Notes: a model not told the origin generated them from the letters alone. Positions 17,638 through 27,416 are shown, counted from the first letter of the stretch. The stretch is DNA of 64,000 nt from Polynucleobacter sp. Latsch14-2 (GCF_018881925.1 NZ_JACVPL010000012.1:16006-80005), one strand, 5' to 3'. Numbers and translations are program-made.

Positions 17638-17688
17638 AATGAGAATGATTCTTAATATACAATATTAAATAAGAATAATTCTCAATAA
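17638..17688. promoter_or_regulatory. Two Fur-box-like palindromes in the operon promoter
   Basis: GAGAATGATTCTTA (17641-17654) and TAAGAATAATTCTC (17670-17683) are inverted copies of each other with one mismatch, and each holds a GAAT-N-ATTC core like the Fur consensus GATAATGATAATCATTATC. They lie 33-75 bp upstream of the beta-barrel gene's ATG on the reverse strand. Repression by Fur in iron-rich conditions is inferred from the match. Confidence 0.7.
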
Positions 17689-17747
17689 AAAAATGACCAT
17701 GACAGAGTTAATGAAATATTTTTTAGATAGAGCGTGCCACTTGTAAG

Positions 17748-17996
17748 ATGGGGGCTATGGATTCACAAGCACTTGAAAAACTTGTCCTGATGAAGATGCC
17801 CTTTGGCAAGCATGCTGGGCGTGCCATTGCCGATTTACCCGGGAATTACTTGGCTTGGTTTGCACGTGAAGGTTTTCCGAAGGGCGAGCTCGGGCAGTTG
17901 CTTGAATTGATGCATACCTTAGACCACAACGGCTTACGTGGTTTATTGGCACCGATTCAAAGAGCGCATGGTTTAACGCGCTCTAAATCACCTTAA
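17748..17996 (+). CDS. DUF3820 family protein
   Basis: 82 residues; an ATG at 17757 is an alternative start with a closer G-rich RBS. The conserved family core is visible: MPFGKHAGRAIADLPGNYLAWF. DUF3820 proteins are small cytoplasmic proteins described as putative quorum-sensing-regulated factors; the same fold resembles part of exonuclease-type proteins. It is divergent from the Fur-boxed operon and convergent with the nuclease gene, only 1 bp apart. Function unknown. Confidence 0.8.
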   Translation: MGAMDSQALEKLVLMKMPFGKHAGRAIADLPGNYLAWFAREGFPKGELGQLLELMHTLDHNGLRGLLAPIQRAHGLTRSKSP

Positions 17997-17997
17997 G

Positions 17998-19014
17998 TTA
18001 CTTTGAGCGAATAATAGCAGTGACCCGATTGCGCTCATAGCTTGCTGTAGCGGAATCTGGTGGGCTGCTTTGGGAGAGTTTAAGTTGTACTGAGGTCTGA
18101 CGTTGAATTTCTTGAGCAATTTTTTTAGCTAATTCAGGATTACGGTCATATTGAATTTGAATGCTAGCAATCTTGCCCGCCTTGCTGTTGGCAATAATTT
18201 CCTGAACCTTGCTGGGTGAGTAGTCATCAAAAAAAATGGGATACCAGCCACCTACCAAGGGTTGTTGGTTCTGGTGCTGTTGATTCATTTTCTTGCCGTC
18301 TATAGAGGCAACATCGTCTGGTAAATGAAAATCAATCCCCGTTTTCGCTTTCAAATCCTGATAGGTAATCGGAGGGGACATAGTGGCTTCATTGGTGTTC
18401 TCAACCCAATATGCCCAGGCAGTATTTTTGCTTGGTTCATAAACCAGTTTGAATAAATGATCGGGAATGGCGACCCTGCCATTACCAATACTTCCCATCT
18501 TTCCAGTCGAACCCGTAAAGACGTATAGTTCTCCACCAGCTCTTTTGGCATATTGCCGAGTAGGCTCTTCTACATTTTTAGCCCAAATACCCTGATTATT
18601 TTGCCTAGCCTGCGGCATCATATTGGCCAATGAGAAAGATTGCGCCATTGCTCTTTCATTGGTCATATCGCCAGCAGGGACGTTGTGCCCACGGTCATAC
18701 CCACTGCCCCGATAATCTGAAAGCAGGGCGCGTTCTTGATATGGCAGGCGAGCTTCTTCATAAAATTGGTTTGTTCTTTTGGGGTGTGGACCTGCTAAGC
18801 GCTCCCCATTAAGCTTCTCGACTGTATATATAGGTTTTTTATCTAATGGTGAGTAATAGACCGCAAAGGCATCAAAGCACAGGTCACGTCCAGCTTGAGC
18901 GCTAGTGGGAATACGTTGATCAGGGAAAAGATCCTTGCATTCATCAAAGAGGGCAAGTGCACTTAGCGGACTCAGCAGGGAGATGAATAGAAAAAGTTGG
19001 GCAATCCATTTCAT
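17998..19014 (-). CDS. Secreted DNA/RNA non-specific endonuclease (NucA type)
   Basis: Starting at ATG 19012-19014 gives 338 residues with a signal peptide (MKWIAQLFLFISLLSPLSALA). A start nine codons upstream is possible but adds a charged extension before the signal. The catalytic beta-beta-alpha-metal motif is present: YDRGHNVPAGDM, with His as general base, then the metal Asn in ARQNNQGIW. LYVFTGS and the following strand complete the domain. The enzyme should degrade DNA and RNA in the periplasm or medium, for nutrient recovery or defence. The C-terminal 80 residues, rich in Gln and Ser, are outside the domain. Confidence 0.87.
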   Translation of the reverse strand: MKWIAQLFLFISLLSPLSALALFDECKDLFPDQRIPTSAQAGRDLCFDAFAVYYSPLDKKPIYTVEKLNGERLAGPHPKRTNQFYEEARLPYQERALLSDYRGSGYDRGHNVPAGDMTNERAMAQSFSLANMMPQARQNNQGIWAKNVEEPTRQYAKRAGGELYVFTGSTGKMGSIGNGRVAIPDHLFKLVYEPSKNTAWAYWVENTNEATMSPPITYQDLKAKTGIDFHLPDDVASIDGKKMNQQHQNQQPLVGGWYPIFFDDYSPSKVQEIIANSKAGKIASIQIQYDRNPELAKKIAQEIQRQTSVQLKLSQSSPPDSATASYERNRVTAIIRSK

Positions 19015-19517
19015 ATTTAGTAAGTGTAGGCGAGACCTCATCCAGGCGCATGATTGACCATCAGACTAGCCTGAAGGCTAATAAGAATCAGGGTTTTGGA
19101 GTATTTTTTTAAAACCCCCAGCCTCCAAATTAGAATCTCAAGCGATGATTTTCGGTACAGTGGCAAATTGCTTCCCATCACTACCGGTAGAATTTTTTCT
19201 TAGAGAAAATACTAAATGTATGGGTTTGCTATTGATTTTTCTTTCCCGAATTGTAAAAAAGTAGGATTTCACCCCGTTTTTTACAGTATGAAATTAGTAC
19301 CCACTTACATTTTTAAGTCATTGATAAGTAAAGACTTATTACAAGATGAGTCCTCTCTATCGATGTGAATTCATATTTCTATATGAATTAGTTATGGAAA
19401 TTCATTTACTTATTCTTGACTTGATATAAGAACCTTCTTAGCATGGCTCATGTTTTTCATATATTGCACTGCAACATAAATCGGAGCATTGGTTTGTGAT
19501 CTTGTGTAACAAGGCGA
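19015..19517. other. Long non-coding gap with two inverted repeats
   Basis: About 500 bp, AT-rich, without a convincing frame. It holds two perfect dyads: TGTAAAAAA (19252-19260) with TTTTTTACA (19277-19285), and AATTCATAT-TTCT-ATATGAATT (19368-19389). Both lie upstream of the lytic transglycosylase gene at 19518, so one or both may be operators or part of a small RNA. No terminator for the nuclease-side transcript was found. Function not determined. Confidence 0.4.
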
Positions 19518-20501
19518 ATGAGTAAAAGTTTTTCAAACAATTTGAGTCAACTGCAGATTGCCCGTCAGGCAAGATTGTCAGGCGTTGATTATCTGAATCG
19601 CGCCATGGCGCCGGTATATCGCGTACTAAATAGCTTGCTAGTAATTGCTGTATTCATGTTGGTTGGCCTTTGGCTTTCTGGCAATGGTACTAATGCTGGA
19701 GCTTTTGATTTGGCGCGCATTTTGGTTCCAGATGAGGCGCGTCATATTGTTTGGCAGAATGGTCTAGGCACTGCTGATGCAAATAAAGAGGTAACCAACA
19801 GTCAGCCACTTGACCAAGACTTTTTGGCAAACTCCTATAGCAGGGTACAGCTTGGGCAGCAGTTCGGCCTGGTCAGTGCAAAAAAACAGACTATTGCCTT
19901 GCTAATGCCCTCAGTGGCGCGCGCTCAAATTAAGCCGATTTCGCATTTGACGGATCAAATCCCAACTTCAAAGATTGATCCGCAGGCCCTCGACAGTAAT
20001 TTAATGGGTTCGATTCATAATCAACGAGCTGTAGCAGACTTTTTTGAAAAGAAATATAGCCTCGACCGCAGCAAGATTGAGGAGTACGTTTCTAATGCTG
20101 TACTGATTGCTAAAGAGGCAAACATTGATCCCGTCTTGCTGCTAGCAGTGATGTCGGTGGAGTCTAATTTCAATCCCAATACCAAGAGTTATGCTGGGGC
20201 AGAAGGTTTGATGCAGGTAATGACTGCGGTGCATAAAGATAAATATGCGCTCTATGGTGGAACCTCAGATGCAGTTAAGCCCGAGGTGAATATTCGGGTT
20301 GGTGCTTACATTCTGAAAAATCTGATTGCGAGCGCAGGTTCCTTGCGCAATGGCCTAAAGTTCTATGTTGGTGCAGCCAATGCTGAAGATGATGGTGGCT
20401 ACGCTGATAAGGTGATGGCTGAGCGTCGTCGCATCATGAGCGTCTGTCAGCCTGCAGTCTCAAATAAACTAACGCTTAATGGCAAAGATTTGCGCTCATA
20501 A
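19518..20501 (+). CDS. Membrane-anchored lytic transglycosylase, SLT domain
   Basis: 327 residues. One membrane segment (about residues 36-56) after a cytoplasmic N-terminus anchors the protein; a linker of about 100 residues follows. The C-terminal SLT domain (about residues 185-300) shows the catalytic Glu in LAVMSVESNFNPNTKSYAGA, then EGLMQV and NIRVGAYILKNL. Such enzymes cleave peptidoglycan between MurNAc and GlcNAc, making anhydro-ends during wall growth. The SLT motif order is normal. The gene stands alone and ends in a strong bidirectional terminator. Confidence 0.87.
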   Translation: MSKSFSNNLSQLQIARQARLSGVDYLNRAMAPVYRVLNSLLVIAVFMLVGLWLSGNGTNAGAFDLARILVPDEARHIVWQNGLGTADANKEVTNSQPLDQDFLANSYSRVQLGQQFGLVSAKKQTIALLMPSVARAQIKPISHLTDQIPTSKIDPQALDSNLMGSIHNQRAVADFFEKKYSLDRSKIEEYVSNAVLIAKEANIDPVLLLAVMSVESNFNPNTKSYAGAEGLMQVMTAVHKDKYALYGGTSDAVKPEVNIRVGAYILKNLIASAGSLRNGLKFYVGAANAEDDGGYADKVMAERRRIMSVCQPAVSNKLTLNGKDLRS

Positions 20502-20516
20502 CGTTTGTAAGAAAGC

Positions 20517-20556
20517 AAAAATAAAGGCCACCAGATATGGTGGCCTTTATTTTTTA
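20517..20556. terminator. Strong bidirectional terminator
   Basis: A 17-bp perfect stem (AAAAATAAAGGCCACCA, 20517-20533, and its complement 20538-20554) with a GATA loop, between the convergent transglycosylase and FKBP genes. A and T tracts on both sides serve both directions. Confidence 0.93.
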
Positions 20557-20578
20557 TAGAGCTCTTGGCAAGCGCTAT

Positions 20579-20926
20579 TTAATTTACTCCATGCAATTCA
20601 ACATCAAACACCAATGTAGCGTTGGGTGGAATGACGCCGCCGGCACCACGCGCGCCATATCCCATCTCCGCGGGGATGATGAGGGTGCGTTTGCCGCCGA
20701 CCTTCATGCCTGCTACACCTTGATCCCAGCCCTTAATGACATGGCCGGCGCCTAAAGGGAAGCTAAATAACTGGCCGCGATCTAGGGAGCTATCAAATTT
20801 CTGGCCCTTATTCTCAGGGGCATTCTCATCAAATAGCCAGCCGGTATAGTGGACATCAACTTCTTGGCCCGGGGTTGCTTCTACGCCAGAGCCTACTACG
20901 CTATCGATTTTCTTAAGTTCACTCAC
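20579..20926 (-). CDS. FKBP-type peptidyl-prolyl cis-trans isomerase
   Basis: 115 residues from GTG at 20924-20926, chosen because AGAGGAAAA lies 8 bases upstream, a strong RBS; an ATG 57 bp further upstream would put a non-conserved extension in front and place this RBS inside the gene. The FKBP core is complete: [57 protein letters not shown] and [14 protein letters not shown]. It speeds Xaa-Pro isomerisation in protein folding, here cytoplasmic as no signal is present. Confidence 0.92.
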   Translation of the reverse strand: MSELKKIDSVVGSGVEATPGQEVDVHYTGWLFDENAPENKGQKFDSSLDRGQLFSFPLGAGHVIKGWDQGVAGMKVGGKRTLIIPAEMGYGARGAGGVIPPNATLVFDVELHGVN

Positions 20927-21006
20927 AATATTTTCCTCTTCAACTGAAATTGATTGGCTAGTATATTCTGAGCCCTGTTTCATGTCTTCTTCAACGCAAA
21001 GCGCTT

Positions 21007-22023
21007 ATGACAAATTATTGGCCTAGTTCTGCCTATCAGACCCTAAAGATTAGCCCCGATAATCAATTGCTGGTCACGGATGATTTTTTGCGGACATACC
21101 TACTCAGACCGGAGTTAAATTTAGTGCCCGAGTCTTGTGCTGCTGAAAAAGCTTTGCACCAGTGCTTAATGGCTAGCCCCCGCACTGAAATCACTGCCAG
21201 CGATATTGCCGCTATGGCTGATGAAGATATTCGGGCGAACTACCAAGTATGGCTACGCTATCGATCTAAATTATTGGCTGCAAGCTCCCTGGAAAATTTT
21301 TATATGGGGTTGTTTGAAGGCGAGGGAGTGGATGTGCCGCCATTATTTATTTCGCAGTTAGCGCAAATATTTGTACGCCATATTTTAAGTGACGCACCCC
21401 ATCCATTGGATGCTCGCATGGGAGAATTATTTTTCAGACCCCAAAAGATTAGTGTCTTAGATGATGGTGTTGTGATGGGCGCGGATGACGAGGTGGTCTC
21501 ACGCAATGCTCAGGCAGGAGAAACCGGAAACATTATGGATTTACTGAAAGGTAAATCGATGATGATGCGATCGATTGATTTAGACGTTTTGCATGAAGGG
21601 AATGCCGAGCTTTATTGGAGTAGGGATGATGATTATGATTTAGCGGTTCAGCTTAATGTTGGTCAGCCGCCGATCAACCACTTCAGTCGCCTCTTGGAAA
21701 AATGGGTTGATCATTTTTTAGGGGTAAAAGTACGTATTACGCCAATGCAGCAAATCACCGATACAAAATGGTCATGGCATGTTGGCCTAGATGCGGCAGC
21801 CACCGAAATCTTGAATAAACTCTATAACGAAGAGACTCTAGAGCCCGATGAGTTAGCTAAAGTGATCTGCCTTTTCCGGTTGGACTTTATTGATACCGCT
21901 GCTGTGCCTCGGGCACTCGAAGGTAAGCCAGTTTATTTAGGCATTGCCATGAATGACGAAAAACAATTAAAACTTAAGCCGCAAAATTTGCTATTCAATT
22001 TACCGCTAGCTAAAACGTCGTAA
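21007..22023 (+). CDS. DUF6352 family protein
   Basis: 338 residues, soluble, acidic, without signal peptide or membrane segment. Typical of a conserved betaproteobacterial protein that I take to be DUF6352: WPSSAYQTL at the N-terminus, NYQVWLRYRSKLL near residue 80, a long acidic middle and a C-terminal LNKLYNEETLEP segment with FRLDF. No catalytic motif is recognisable. Its end overlaps the convergent MFS gene by 14 bp. Function unknown. Confidence 0.65.
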   Translation: MTNYWPSSAYQTLKISPDNQLLVTDDFLRTYLLRPELNLVPESCAAEKALHQCLMASPRTEITASDIAAMADEDIRANYQVWLRYRSKLLAASSLENFYMGLFEGEGVDVPPLFISQLAQIFVRHILSDAPHPLDARMGELFFRPQKISVLDDGVVMGADDEVVSRNAQAGETGNIMDLLKGKSMMMRSIDLDVLHEGNAELYWSRDDDYDLAVQLNVGQPPINHFSRLLEKWVDHFLGVKVRITPMQQITDTKWSWHVGLDAAATEILNKLYNEETLEPDELAKVICLFRLDFIDTAAVPRALEGKPVYLGIAMNDEKQLKLKPQNLLFNLPLAKTS

Positions 22024-23224
22024 TGGATTGATTGGCGCTTTTATTTTTTTGCTTATGTAGACTTAGCCAAACCAGCGCTGCCCCCGTAATGGAAACAGGA
22101 ATGATCGAGCTTAGATTGAGGATGTCCCAACCTTGACCTGTAATCATGGCACCAGAGGCAAGTGAGGTGAAGGCCATGGTTCCAAAAACAAAGAAATTAA
22201 TAACTGCCTGGGCTTTATCGCGCTCATCCGGTTTGTAAGTTGTCATTGCTAGCGAGGTGGATCCGGTGAACAAGAAGTTCCATCCATTGCCGAGTAAAAA
22301 TAAGGCAATGGCAAATTGATGCAGATTTGTGCCGGTTAGCGCGATCGCAATGCATAGAAAATTGAGTAGCACTCCCAGGCCCATAATTTTTAGAGCTCCA
22401 AATCTTTGAATTAGTGAGCCAGTAAAAAATCCCGGAGCAAACATGCCGATGACGTGCCATTCCAATACGAGCGCAGTCTCTGAAAAAGGCAGGCCGCATA
22501 TTTGCATTGCTAATGGGGTCGCGGCCATGAGCAAGTTCATCACGCCATAACCAAGTGCTGCACCAATGACTGCAACCATGAAGACTGGTTGCCTCAAGAT
22601 TGTCTTGAGATCTCTGCCAGCCCCCAGTGTATGTTGGGTTTTAAATTCCGCCGGAAAGTGAATACATTGCATCACGACGATGCCGATCAAGGCAGCAATC
22701 GAAAGTGTTATGTAAGCCCCAAGAAAGGCAGTCTCAAATAGATTCTTGGTCCAAGAGGCAAGATTGGGTCCCACAACCGCTCCTAGTAGGCCCCCTGCTA
22801 GCACCCAAGACACTGCCTTATCCCTTTGGCTGGCAACAGTTAACTCTGCGGCGGCGAACCGGTATAGCTGGCCATTGGCAAAGTAGTAACCCGAAATAAA
22901 GGTGCCACACACTAAGAGCCAGAAGTTTTTGGTAGATGCCGCATAGGCACAGAGCAGGGCAGAAAATACGGCAACTAACAGGCCAAGCTGAAAAGAGGTC
23001 TTGCGGCCAAAGTAGTTCTGAGTCTTCGCCACGATAGAGGTAGAGAAGGCGCCGCCAACCACATACCCCATGACGGGCAATGTAGCCATCCAGGTCGCTG
23101 GACTTAGGCTTAGGCCAACTAGACCATTAATGGCTATGAAAGTGACATTATTTGTTAGGAAGAGCCCCTGGCAAATAATGAGCAATACAAGATTTTTGTT
23201 AAGGAGGGGGTGCTTACCAGTCAT
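22010..23224 (-). CDS. MFS transporter
   Basis: 404 residues with twelve hydrophobic segments. The family loop between helices 2 and 3 is seen as AKTQNYFGRKTSF, a variant of the GxxxDRxGRR motif. Helix-rich halves are joined by a cytoplasmic loop near residues 190-210 (FKTQHTLGAGRDLKT). The substrate is unknown; neighbours (DUF6352, icd) give no hint. ATG at 23222-23224, with AAGGGG-type purines upstream on the reverse strand. Confidence 0.82.
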   Translation of the reverse strand: MTGKHPLLNKNLVLLIICQGLFLTNNVTFIAINGLVGLSLSPATWMATLPVMGYVVGGAFSTSIVAKTQNYFGRKTSFQLGLLVAVFSALLCAYAASTKNFWLLVCGTFISGYYFANGQLYRFAAAELTVASQRDKAVSWVLAGGLLGAVVGPNLASWTKNLFETAFLGAYITLSIAALIGIVVMQCIHFPAEFKTQHTLGAGRDLKTILRQPVFMVAVIGAALGYGVMNLLMAATPLAMQICGLPFSETALVLEWHVIGMFAPGFFTGSLIQRFGALKIMGLGVLLNFLCIAIALTGTNLHQFAIALFLLGNGWNFLFTGSTSLAMTTYKPDERDKAQAVINFFVFGTMAFTSLASGAMITGQGWDILNLSSIIPVSITGAALVWLSLHKQKNKSANQSITTF

Positions 23225-23350
23225 GGAGTGCAGTTTACGGTGAATTTGCTTTATGCATTGTGTTGGTGGATTCCCTTAAATTGGGAAAAAGGACCAGTTT
23301 GGGGCGCAAATCCAGTACTTTTCGCAATGTCGATGATTTAAAATAGAAAT

Positions 23351-23421
23351 CTCACCCCACTAGCGATTGCCCGTTAAGTCTGGCCAACGGAATGTGAGGG
23401 TGACAAGGCTTAAACCGAGCC
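23351..23421 (+). ncRNA. Structured 5' leader of icd, resembling the icd-II RNA motif
   Basis: Between base 23351 and the start of icd at 23453 the sequence folds in three parts: an outer helix TCACCC (23352-23357) with GGGTGA (23398-23403), an inner hairpin CCGTT (23371-23375) with AACGG (23386-23390), and a second hairpin GGCT (23407-23410) with AGCC (23418-23421) near the RBS. A conserved RNA structure named icd-II has been described by comparative genomics upstream of isocitrate dehydrogenase genes in Burkholderiales; position and structure agree. Identity with that motif is recalled, not checked. A role in cis-regulation of icd is inferred. Confidence 0.6.
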
Positions 23422-23452
23422 CTGCAAATTTACCAAAATCGAGGAAATATTA

Positions 23453-25687
23453 ATGGCTTCAGAGAAATCAAAGATCATTTACACGCTGACAGATGAGGCG
23501 CCACTTTTGGCGACTTGTGCATTTTTGCCAGTGATTCGTACTTTTACAGCACCAGCTGGAGTTGAAGTTGTCACGAGCGACATTTCTGTTGCCGGGCGAA
23601 TCTTGGCTGAATTCCCAGAATTTTTGACTGAAGAGCAAAAAGTTCCCGATAACTTGGCTGAACTAGGGCGAATGACCTTATTGCCTGACACCAATATTAT
23701 TAAGCTGCCTAATATCAGTGCATCTGTTCCCCAATTGCTAGCTGCCATTAAAGAATTGCAGTCTAAGGGCTACAAGATTCCAAATTTTCCAGATGATCCT
23801 AAAGATGATGCTGAAAAAGCCATCCGTACTCGTTACTCTAAGTGCTTAGGTAGTGCTGTTAATCCAGTCTTGCGCGAAGGGAATTCAGACCGCCGCGCCC
23901 CTCCCGCTGTAAAACGCTATGCACGAAAAAATCCTCACACTATGGGTGAATGGAGTCAGGCTTCGCGCACTCACGTTTCCCATATGCATGGTGGCGACTT
24001 CTATGCAGGTGAGAAGTCAATGACAATGGATAAGGCATGTGACGTGAAGATGGATTTGGTCACTAAGAGTGGCAAAACCATTGTGCTCAAAGCCAAAACA
24101 TCGTTACTTGCTGGAGAGATTATCGACAGCATGTACATGAGCAAGAAAGCGCTTTGCGAGTTCTACGAAAAAGAAATTGAAGATGCTTATAAAAGCGGCA
24201 TGATGCTTTCACTGCATGTGAAGGCAACGATGATGAAGGTCTCGCACCCTATCGTGTTTGGTCATGCGGTTAAGATTTTCTACAAAGACGCTTTTGCAAA
24301 GCATGCAAAATTATTTGAAGAGCTAGGTGTCAATGCTAACAATGGTATGAGCAGCCTTTATGACAAGATCAAAACCTTGCCAGAATCGAAACGTGAAGAA
24401 ATCATTCAAGATTTGCATGCATGCCATGAGCATCGTCCGGCATTGGCAATGGTCGATTCAGCCAAAGGGATTACCAACTTGCATTCTCCAAGCGATGTGA
24501 TTGTTGATGCATCAATGCCTGCCATGATTCGCGTTGGCGGAAAAATGTGGGGTGCCGATGGTCGTCTACATGACACTAAGGCTGTGATCCCAGAAAGTAC
24601 CTTTGCTCGTATTTATCAAGAGATTATTAACTTCTGTAAGACTCATGGCAACTTTGATCCAACCACCATGGGCACAGTACCAAACGTAGGTCTGATGGCT
24701 CAGCAAGCCGAAGAGTATGGTTCACACGACAAGACTTTTGAGATTCCAGAGGCTGGTGTAGCGCGGATTGTTGCTGACGACGGCACTGTTCTGCTCGAGC
24801 AAAATGTGGAAGAGGGTGATATTTGGCGTATGTGCCAAGCTAAAGACGCACCGATTCGTGATTGGGTGAAACTAGCCGTGAATCGTGCACGCCTTTCGAA
24901 TACACCTGCAGTGTTCTGGTTGGATGAATACCGTCCACATGAGGCTGAGTTAATTAAGAAGGTTAAAACTTATCTCAAGGATTACGATTTGACGGGCGTT
25001 GATATTCAAATCATGTCTCAAACACGTGCAATGCGTTATACCTTAGAACGTGTTATTCGTGGCAAGGACACCATCTCTGTGACTGGCAATATCTTGCGTG
25101 ACTACCTCACGGATCTATTCCCAATCATGGAATTGGGTACTAGCGCGAAGATGTTATCGATTGTTCCATTGATGGCTGGTGGTGGCCTCTTTGAAACAGG
25201 TGCAGGTGGTTCTGCTCCTAAGCACGTGCAACAGTTGGTTGAGGAAAACCATCTGCGTTGGGACTCGCTTGGTGAGTTCCTGGCCTTGGCTGTCTCGCTT
25301 GAGGATATTGGCGATAAAACTGGCAATACCAAAGTCAAGATTCTGGCCCGTACATTGGATGAGGCCACTGGCAAATTGTTAGAGAACAATAAGTCGCCTT
25401 CTCCACGCACGGGTGAGTTGGATAATCGTGGTAGCCAGTTTTATTTGGCAATGTATTGGGCTGAGGCCTTAGCCGCACAAACAGACGACAAAGAATTGCA
25501 AGCCCACTTTGCGCCACTGGCTAAATCATTGCTTGCGAATGAGGAAAAGATTGCCGGAGAGCTGAAGGCAGTTCAAGGTAAGCCGGCAGATATTGGCGGT
25601 TACTTTATGGCCGATACACAAAAGTGCGAAGCAGTTATGCGCCCAAGCGCAACCTTCAATGCGGCTTTGAAGGCGGTAGCAGTCTAA
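23453..25687 (+). CDS. icd: NADP-dependent isocitrate dehydrogenase, monomeric type
   Basis: 744 residues, the expected length for the monomeric enzyme (about 740), which is unrelated in length to the 45-kDa dimeric form. It turns isocitrate into 2-oxoglutarate and CO2 with NADP in the TCA cycle. Visible family blocks include [14 protein letters not shown] (substrate Ser and Arg), [47 protein letters not shown] and [19 protein letters not shown] lies 8 bases before the ATG. A structured leader precedes and a strong terminator follows, so it is transcribed alone. Confidence 0.95.
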   Translation: MASEKSKIIYTLTDEAPLLATCAFLPVIRTFTAPAGVEVVTSDISVAGRILAEFPEFLTEEQKVPDNLAELGRMTLLPDTNIIKLPNISASVPQLLAAIKELQSKGYKIPNFPDDPKDDAEKAIRTRYSKCLGSAVNPVLREGNSDRRAPPAVKRYARKNPHTMGEWSQASRTHVSHMHGGDFYAGEKSMTMDKACDVKMDLVTKSGKTIVLKAKTSLLAGEIIDSMYMSKKALCEFYEKEIEDAYKSGMMLSLHVKATMMKVSHPIVFGHAVKIFYKDAFAKHAKLFEELGVNANNGMSSLYDKIKTLPESKREEIIQDLHACHEHRPALAMVDSAKGITNLHSPSDVIVDASMPAMIRVGGKMWGADGRLHDTKAVIPESTFARIYQEIINFCKTHGNFDPTTMGTVPNVGLMAQQAEEYGSHDKTFEIPEAGVARIVADDGTVLLEQNVEEGDIWRMCQAKDAPIRDWVKLAVNRARLSNTPAVFWLDEYRPHEAELIKKVKTYLKDYDLTGVDIQIMSQTRAMRYTLERVIRGKDTISVTGNILRDYLTDLFPIMELGTSAKMLSIVPLMAGGGLFETGAGGSAPKHVQQLVEENHLRWDSLGEFLALAVSLEDIGDKTGNTKVKILARTLDEATGKLLENNKSPSPRTGELDNRGSQFYLAMYWAEALAAQTDDKELQAHFAPLAKSLLANEEKIAGELKAVQGKPADIGGYFMADTQKCEAVMRPSATFNAALKAVAV

Positions 25688-25708
25688 TTAGCTCAAATTC
25701 GCTAATGC

Positions 25709-25740
25709 AAAAAAGGCAAGCCGAAAGGTTTGCCTTTTTT
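25709..25740 (+). terminator. Rho-independent terminator of icd
   Basis: AAAAAAGGCAAGCC-GAAA-GGTTTGCCTTTTTT, a 14-bp stem with one G-T pair and a GNRA loop, ending in T6, 22 bp after the stop codon. Confidence 0.93.
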
Positions 25741-25834
25741 GTTGTCTGAGGCTAGAGAAATAGGTGGTCGAGCAATAAAATGATAAGAGTAGGAGAATGA
25801 GGATTGATCCAGCTTGAATGAAAAGGCTACTGCT

Positions 25835-26797
25835 ATGCGCTTTACAGATAACACCATCTTGCCTAGTGAAATTACCCCCAAAAGTATCTTTGAGGGGCGC
25901 CGTGAGTTGATCAAGGCTGCCGCAGCTGGCAGTTTTGGCTTGGCCCTAGCGCCTTGGTTTGCCCGCGAGGCTTTGGCGGCAAATCCGGATAAGTTGGTCG
26001 TTAATCAAAATACTGCTTATGCGTCCAAAGATGAGTTGAGTGGCTACAAGAATGTCACTAGCTATAACAACTTTTATGAATTCGGAACAGACAAAACAGA
26101 TCCATTCGTCAATGCTGGCACCCTCCAAACTAGGCCTTGGACTATTTCAATTGAGGGGCTAGTAAAAAAACCAGTGACTCTGGATATTGATGCCCTGCTA
26201 AAGCTCGCACCACTGGAAGAGCGTATTTACCGCATGCGTTGTGTAGAAGGTTGGTCAATGGTCATTCCTTGGGATGGCTATGCCTTATCTAAGTTATTGA
26301 ACAAAGTGGAGCCACTGGGTTCTGCTAAGTATGTAGAGTTCATTTCTTTGGCTGATCGCAAGCAAATGCCAGGGGTAAAGAGCAACATCATCGAATGGCC
26401 CTATCGAGAGGGTTTACGTTTAGATGAGGCCATGAATCCTTTAACCCTTTTGACATTTGGTTTGTATGGAGAGGCTTTGCCAAAACAAAATGGGGCACCC
26501 GTACGCATCGTGGTGCCATGGAAATACGGCTTTAAGAGTGCCAAGTCGATTGTCAAAATTCGACTTACTGAAGAAATGCCAAAGACTAGTTGGAGCCAGT
26601 TTGATCCACGGGAGTATGGCTTCTATTCCAATGTAAATCCATTGGTAGATCATCCCCGCTGGAGTCAGGCTACAGAACGTCGCATTGCGGATAACAAGGG
26701 TGTATTTGCGCCGAAAATTAAAACGGAAATGTTTAATGGTTATGGTGATCAGGTCGCCAGCATGTACGCCGGCATGGACCTGAAAAAGTTCTACTAA
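25835..26797 (+). CDS. msrP: Methionine sulfoxide reductase, molybdenum catalytic subunit MsrP
   Basis: The ATG at 25835 ([14 protein letters not shown]) matches family N-termini and has AAAGG upstream; a TTG at 25814 is less likely. 320 residues. A twin-arginine signal ([20 protein letters not shown]...AREALA) shows export in folded form. The molybdopterin-ligating Cys is in [13 protein letters not shown], followed by [12 protein letters not shown] and the [16 protein letters not shown] block. It repairs oxidised methionines in periplasmic proteins, receiving electrons from MsrQ, encoded next. Confidence 0.95.
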   Translation: MRFTDNTILPSEITPKSIFEGRRELIKAAAAGSFGLALAPWFAREALAANPDKLVVNQNTAYASKDELSGYKNVTSYNNFYEFGTDKTDPFVNAGTLQTRPWTISIEGLVKKPVTLDIDALLKLAPLEERIYRMRCVEGWSMVIPWDGYALSKLLNKVEPLGSAKYVEFISLADRKQMPGVKSNIIEWPYREGLRLDEAMNPLTLLTFGLYGEALPKQNGAPVRIVVPWKYGFKSAKSIVKIRLTEEMPKTSWSQFDPREYGFYSNVNPLVDHPRWSQATERRIADNKGVFAPKIKTEMFNGYGDQVASMYAGMDLKKFY

Positions 26798-26828
26798 CTC
26801 AAAGTAGACTTACGCGAAGCGCTCCGTG

Positions 26829-27416
26829 ATGAAAGTGATGATCTTTCTACTGGCATTGATACCATTAGACCGCTTGCTTTGGCTGGGTTTGACGGATGGT
26901 CTTGGCGCCAATCCAATTGAGTTCATTACCAGGTCGACTGGAACTTGGGCCCTGGTACTTCTTTGTATTACCTTAGCGATGACGCCCTTACGTCTACTGA
27001 CTAACTCCCTGTTTTGGATAAAAATTCGCAGGATGCTTGGTTTATTTAGCTTCTTTTATGCGGCACTACATTTTTTAATTTGGCTTTGGCTGGATCAAAA
27101 CTTTGATTTGCTTTCTATGCTCAAGGATATTGTTAAAAGGCCATACATTACGATGGGCTTTGCAAGTTTTGTCTTGTTGATTCCGCTCGCGCTGACTTCC
27201 AATCACTGGATGCAACGCAAATTGGGAAGACGTTGGTCTCAGTTGCATCGTCTAATTTATTTCATAGCATGTACTGTGATACTTCATTATTGGTGGCATA
27301 AAGCTGGCAAGAATGATCTTCAGACAGTTTCTATTTACGCGCTTATTGTGTGCTTGCTATTGTGTTGTAGGATTCCCTTTGTTAGAAGCAAACTCATTTT
27401 AAATAAGGTCAAATGA
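26829..27416 (+). CDS. msrQ: MsrQ heme-binding membrane subunit
   Basis: About 195 residues with six hydrophobic segments in the ferric-reductase-like fold. Heme histidines are visible in YAALHFLIWLWLDQ and in SQLHRLIYFIACTVILHYWW. MsrQ takes electrons from the quinone pool (or a flavin reductase) and passes them to MsrP. The start may be ATG 26829 or the GTG just before it. The stop overlaps the lipocalin start (ATGA, 27413-27416), so msrP, msrQ and the lipocalin form one operon, probably for envelope oxidative damage. Confidence 0.93.
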   Translation: MKVMIFLLALIPLDRLLWLGLTDGLGANPIEFITRSTGTWALVLLCITLAMTPLRLLTNSLFWIKIRRMLGLFSFFYAALHFLIWLWLDQNFDLLSMLKDIVKRPYITMGFASFVLLIPLALTSNHWMQRKLGRRWSQLHRLIYFIACTVILHYWWHKAGKNDLQTVSIYALIVCLLLCCRIPFVRSKLILNKVK

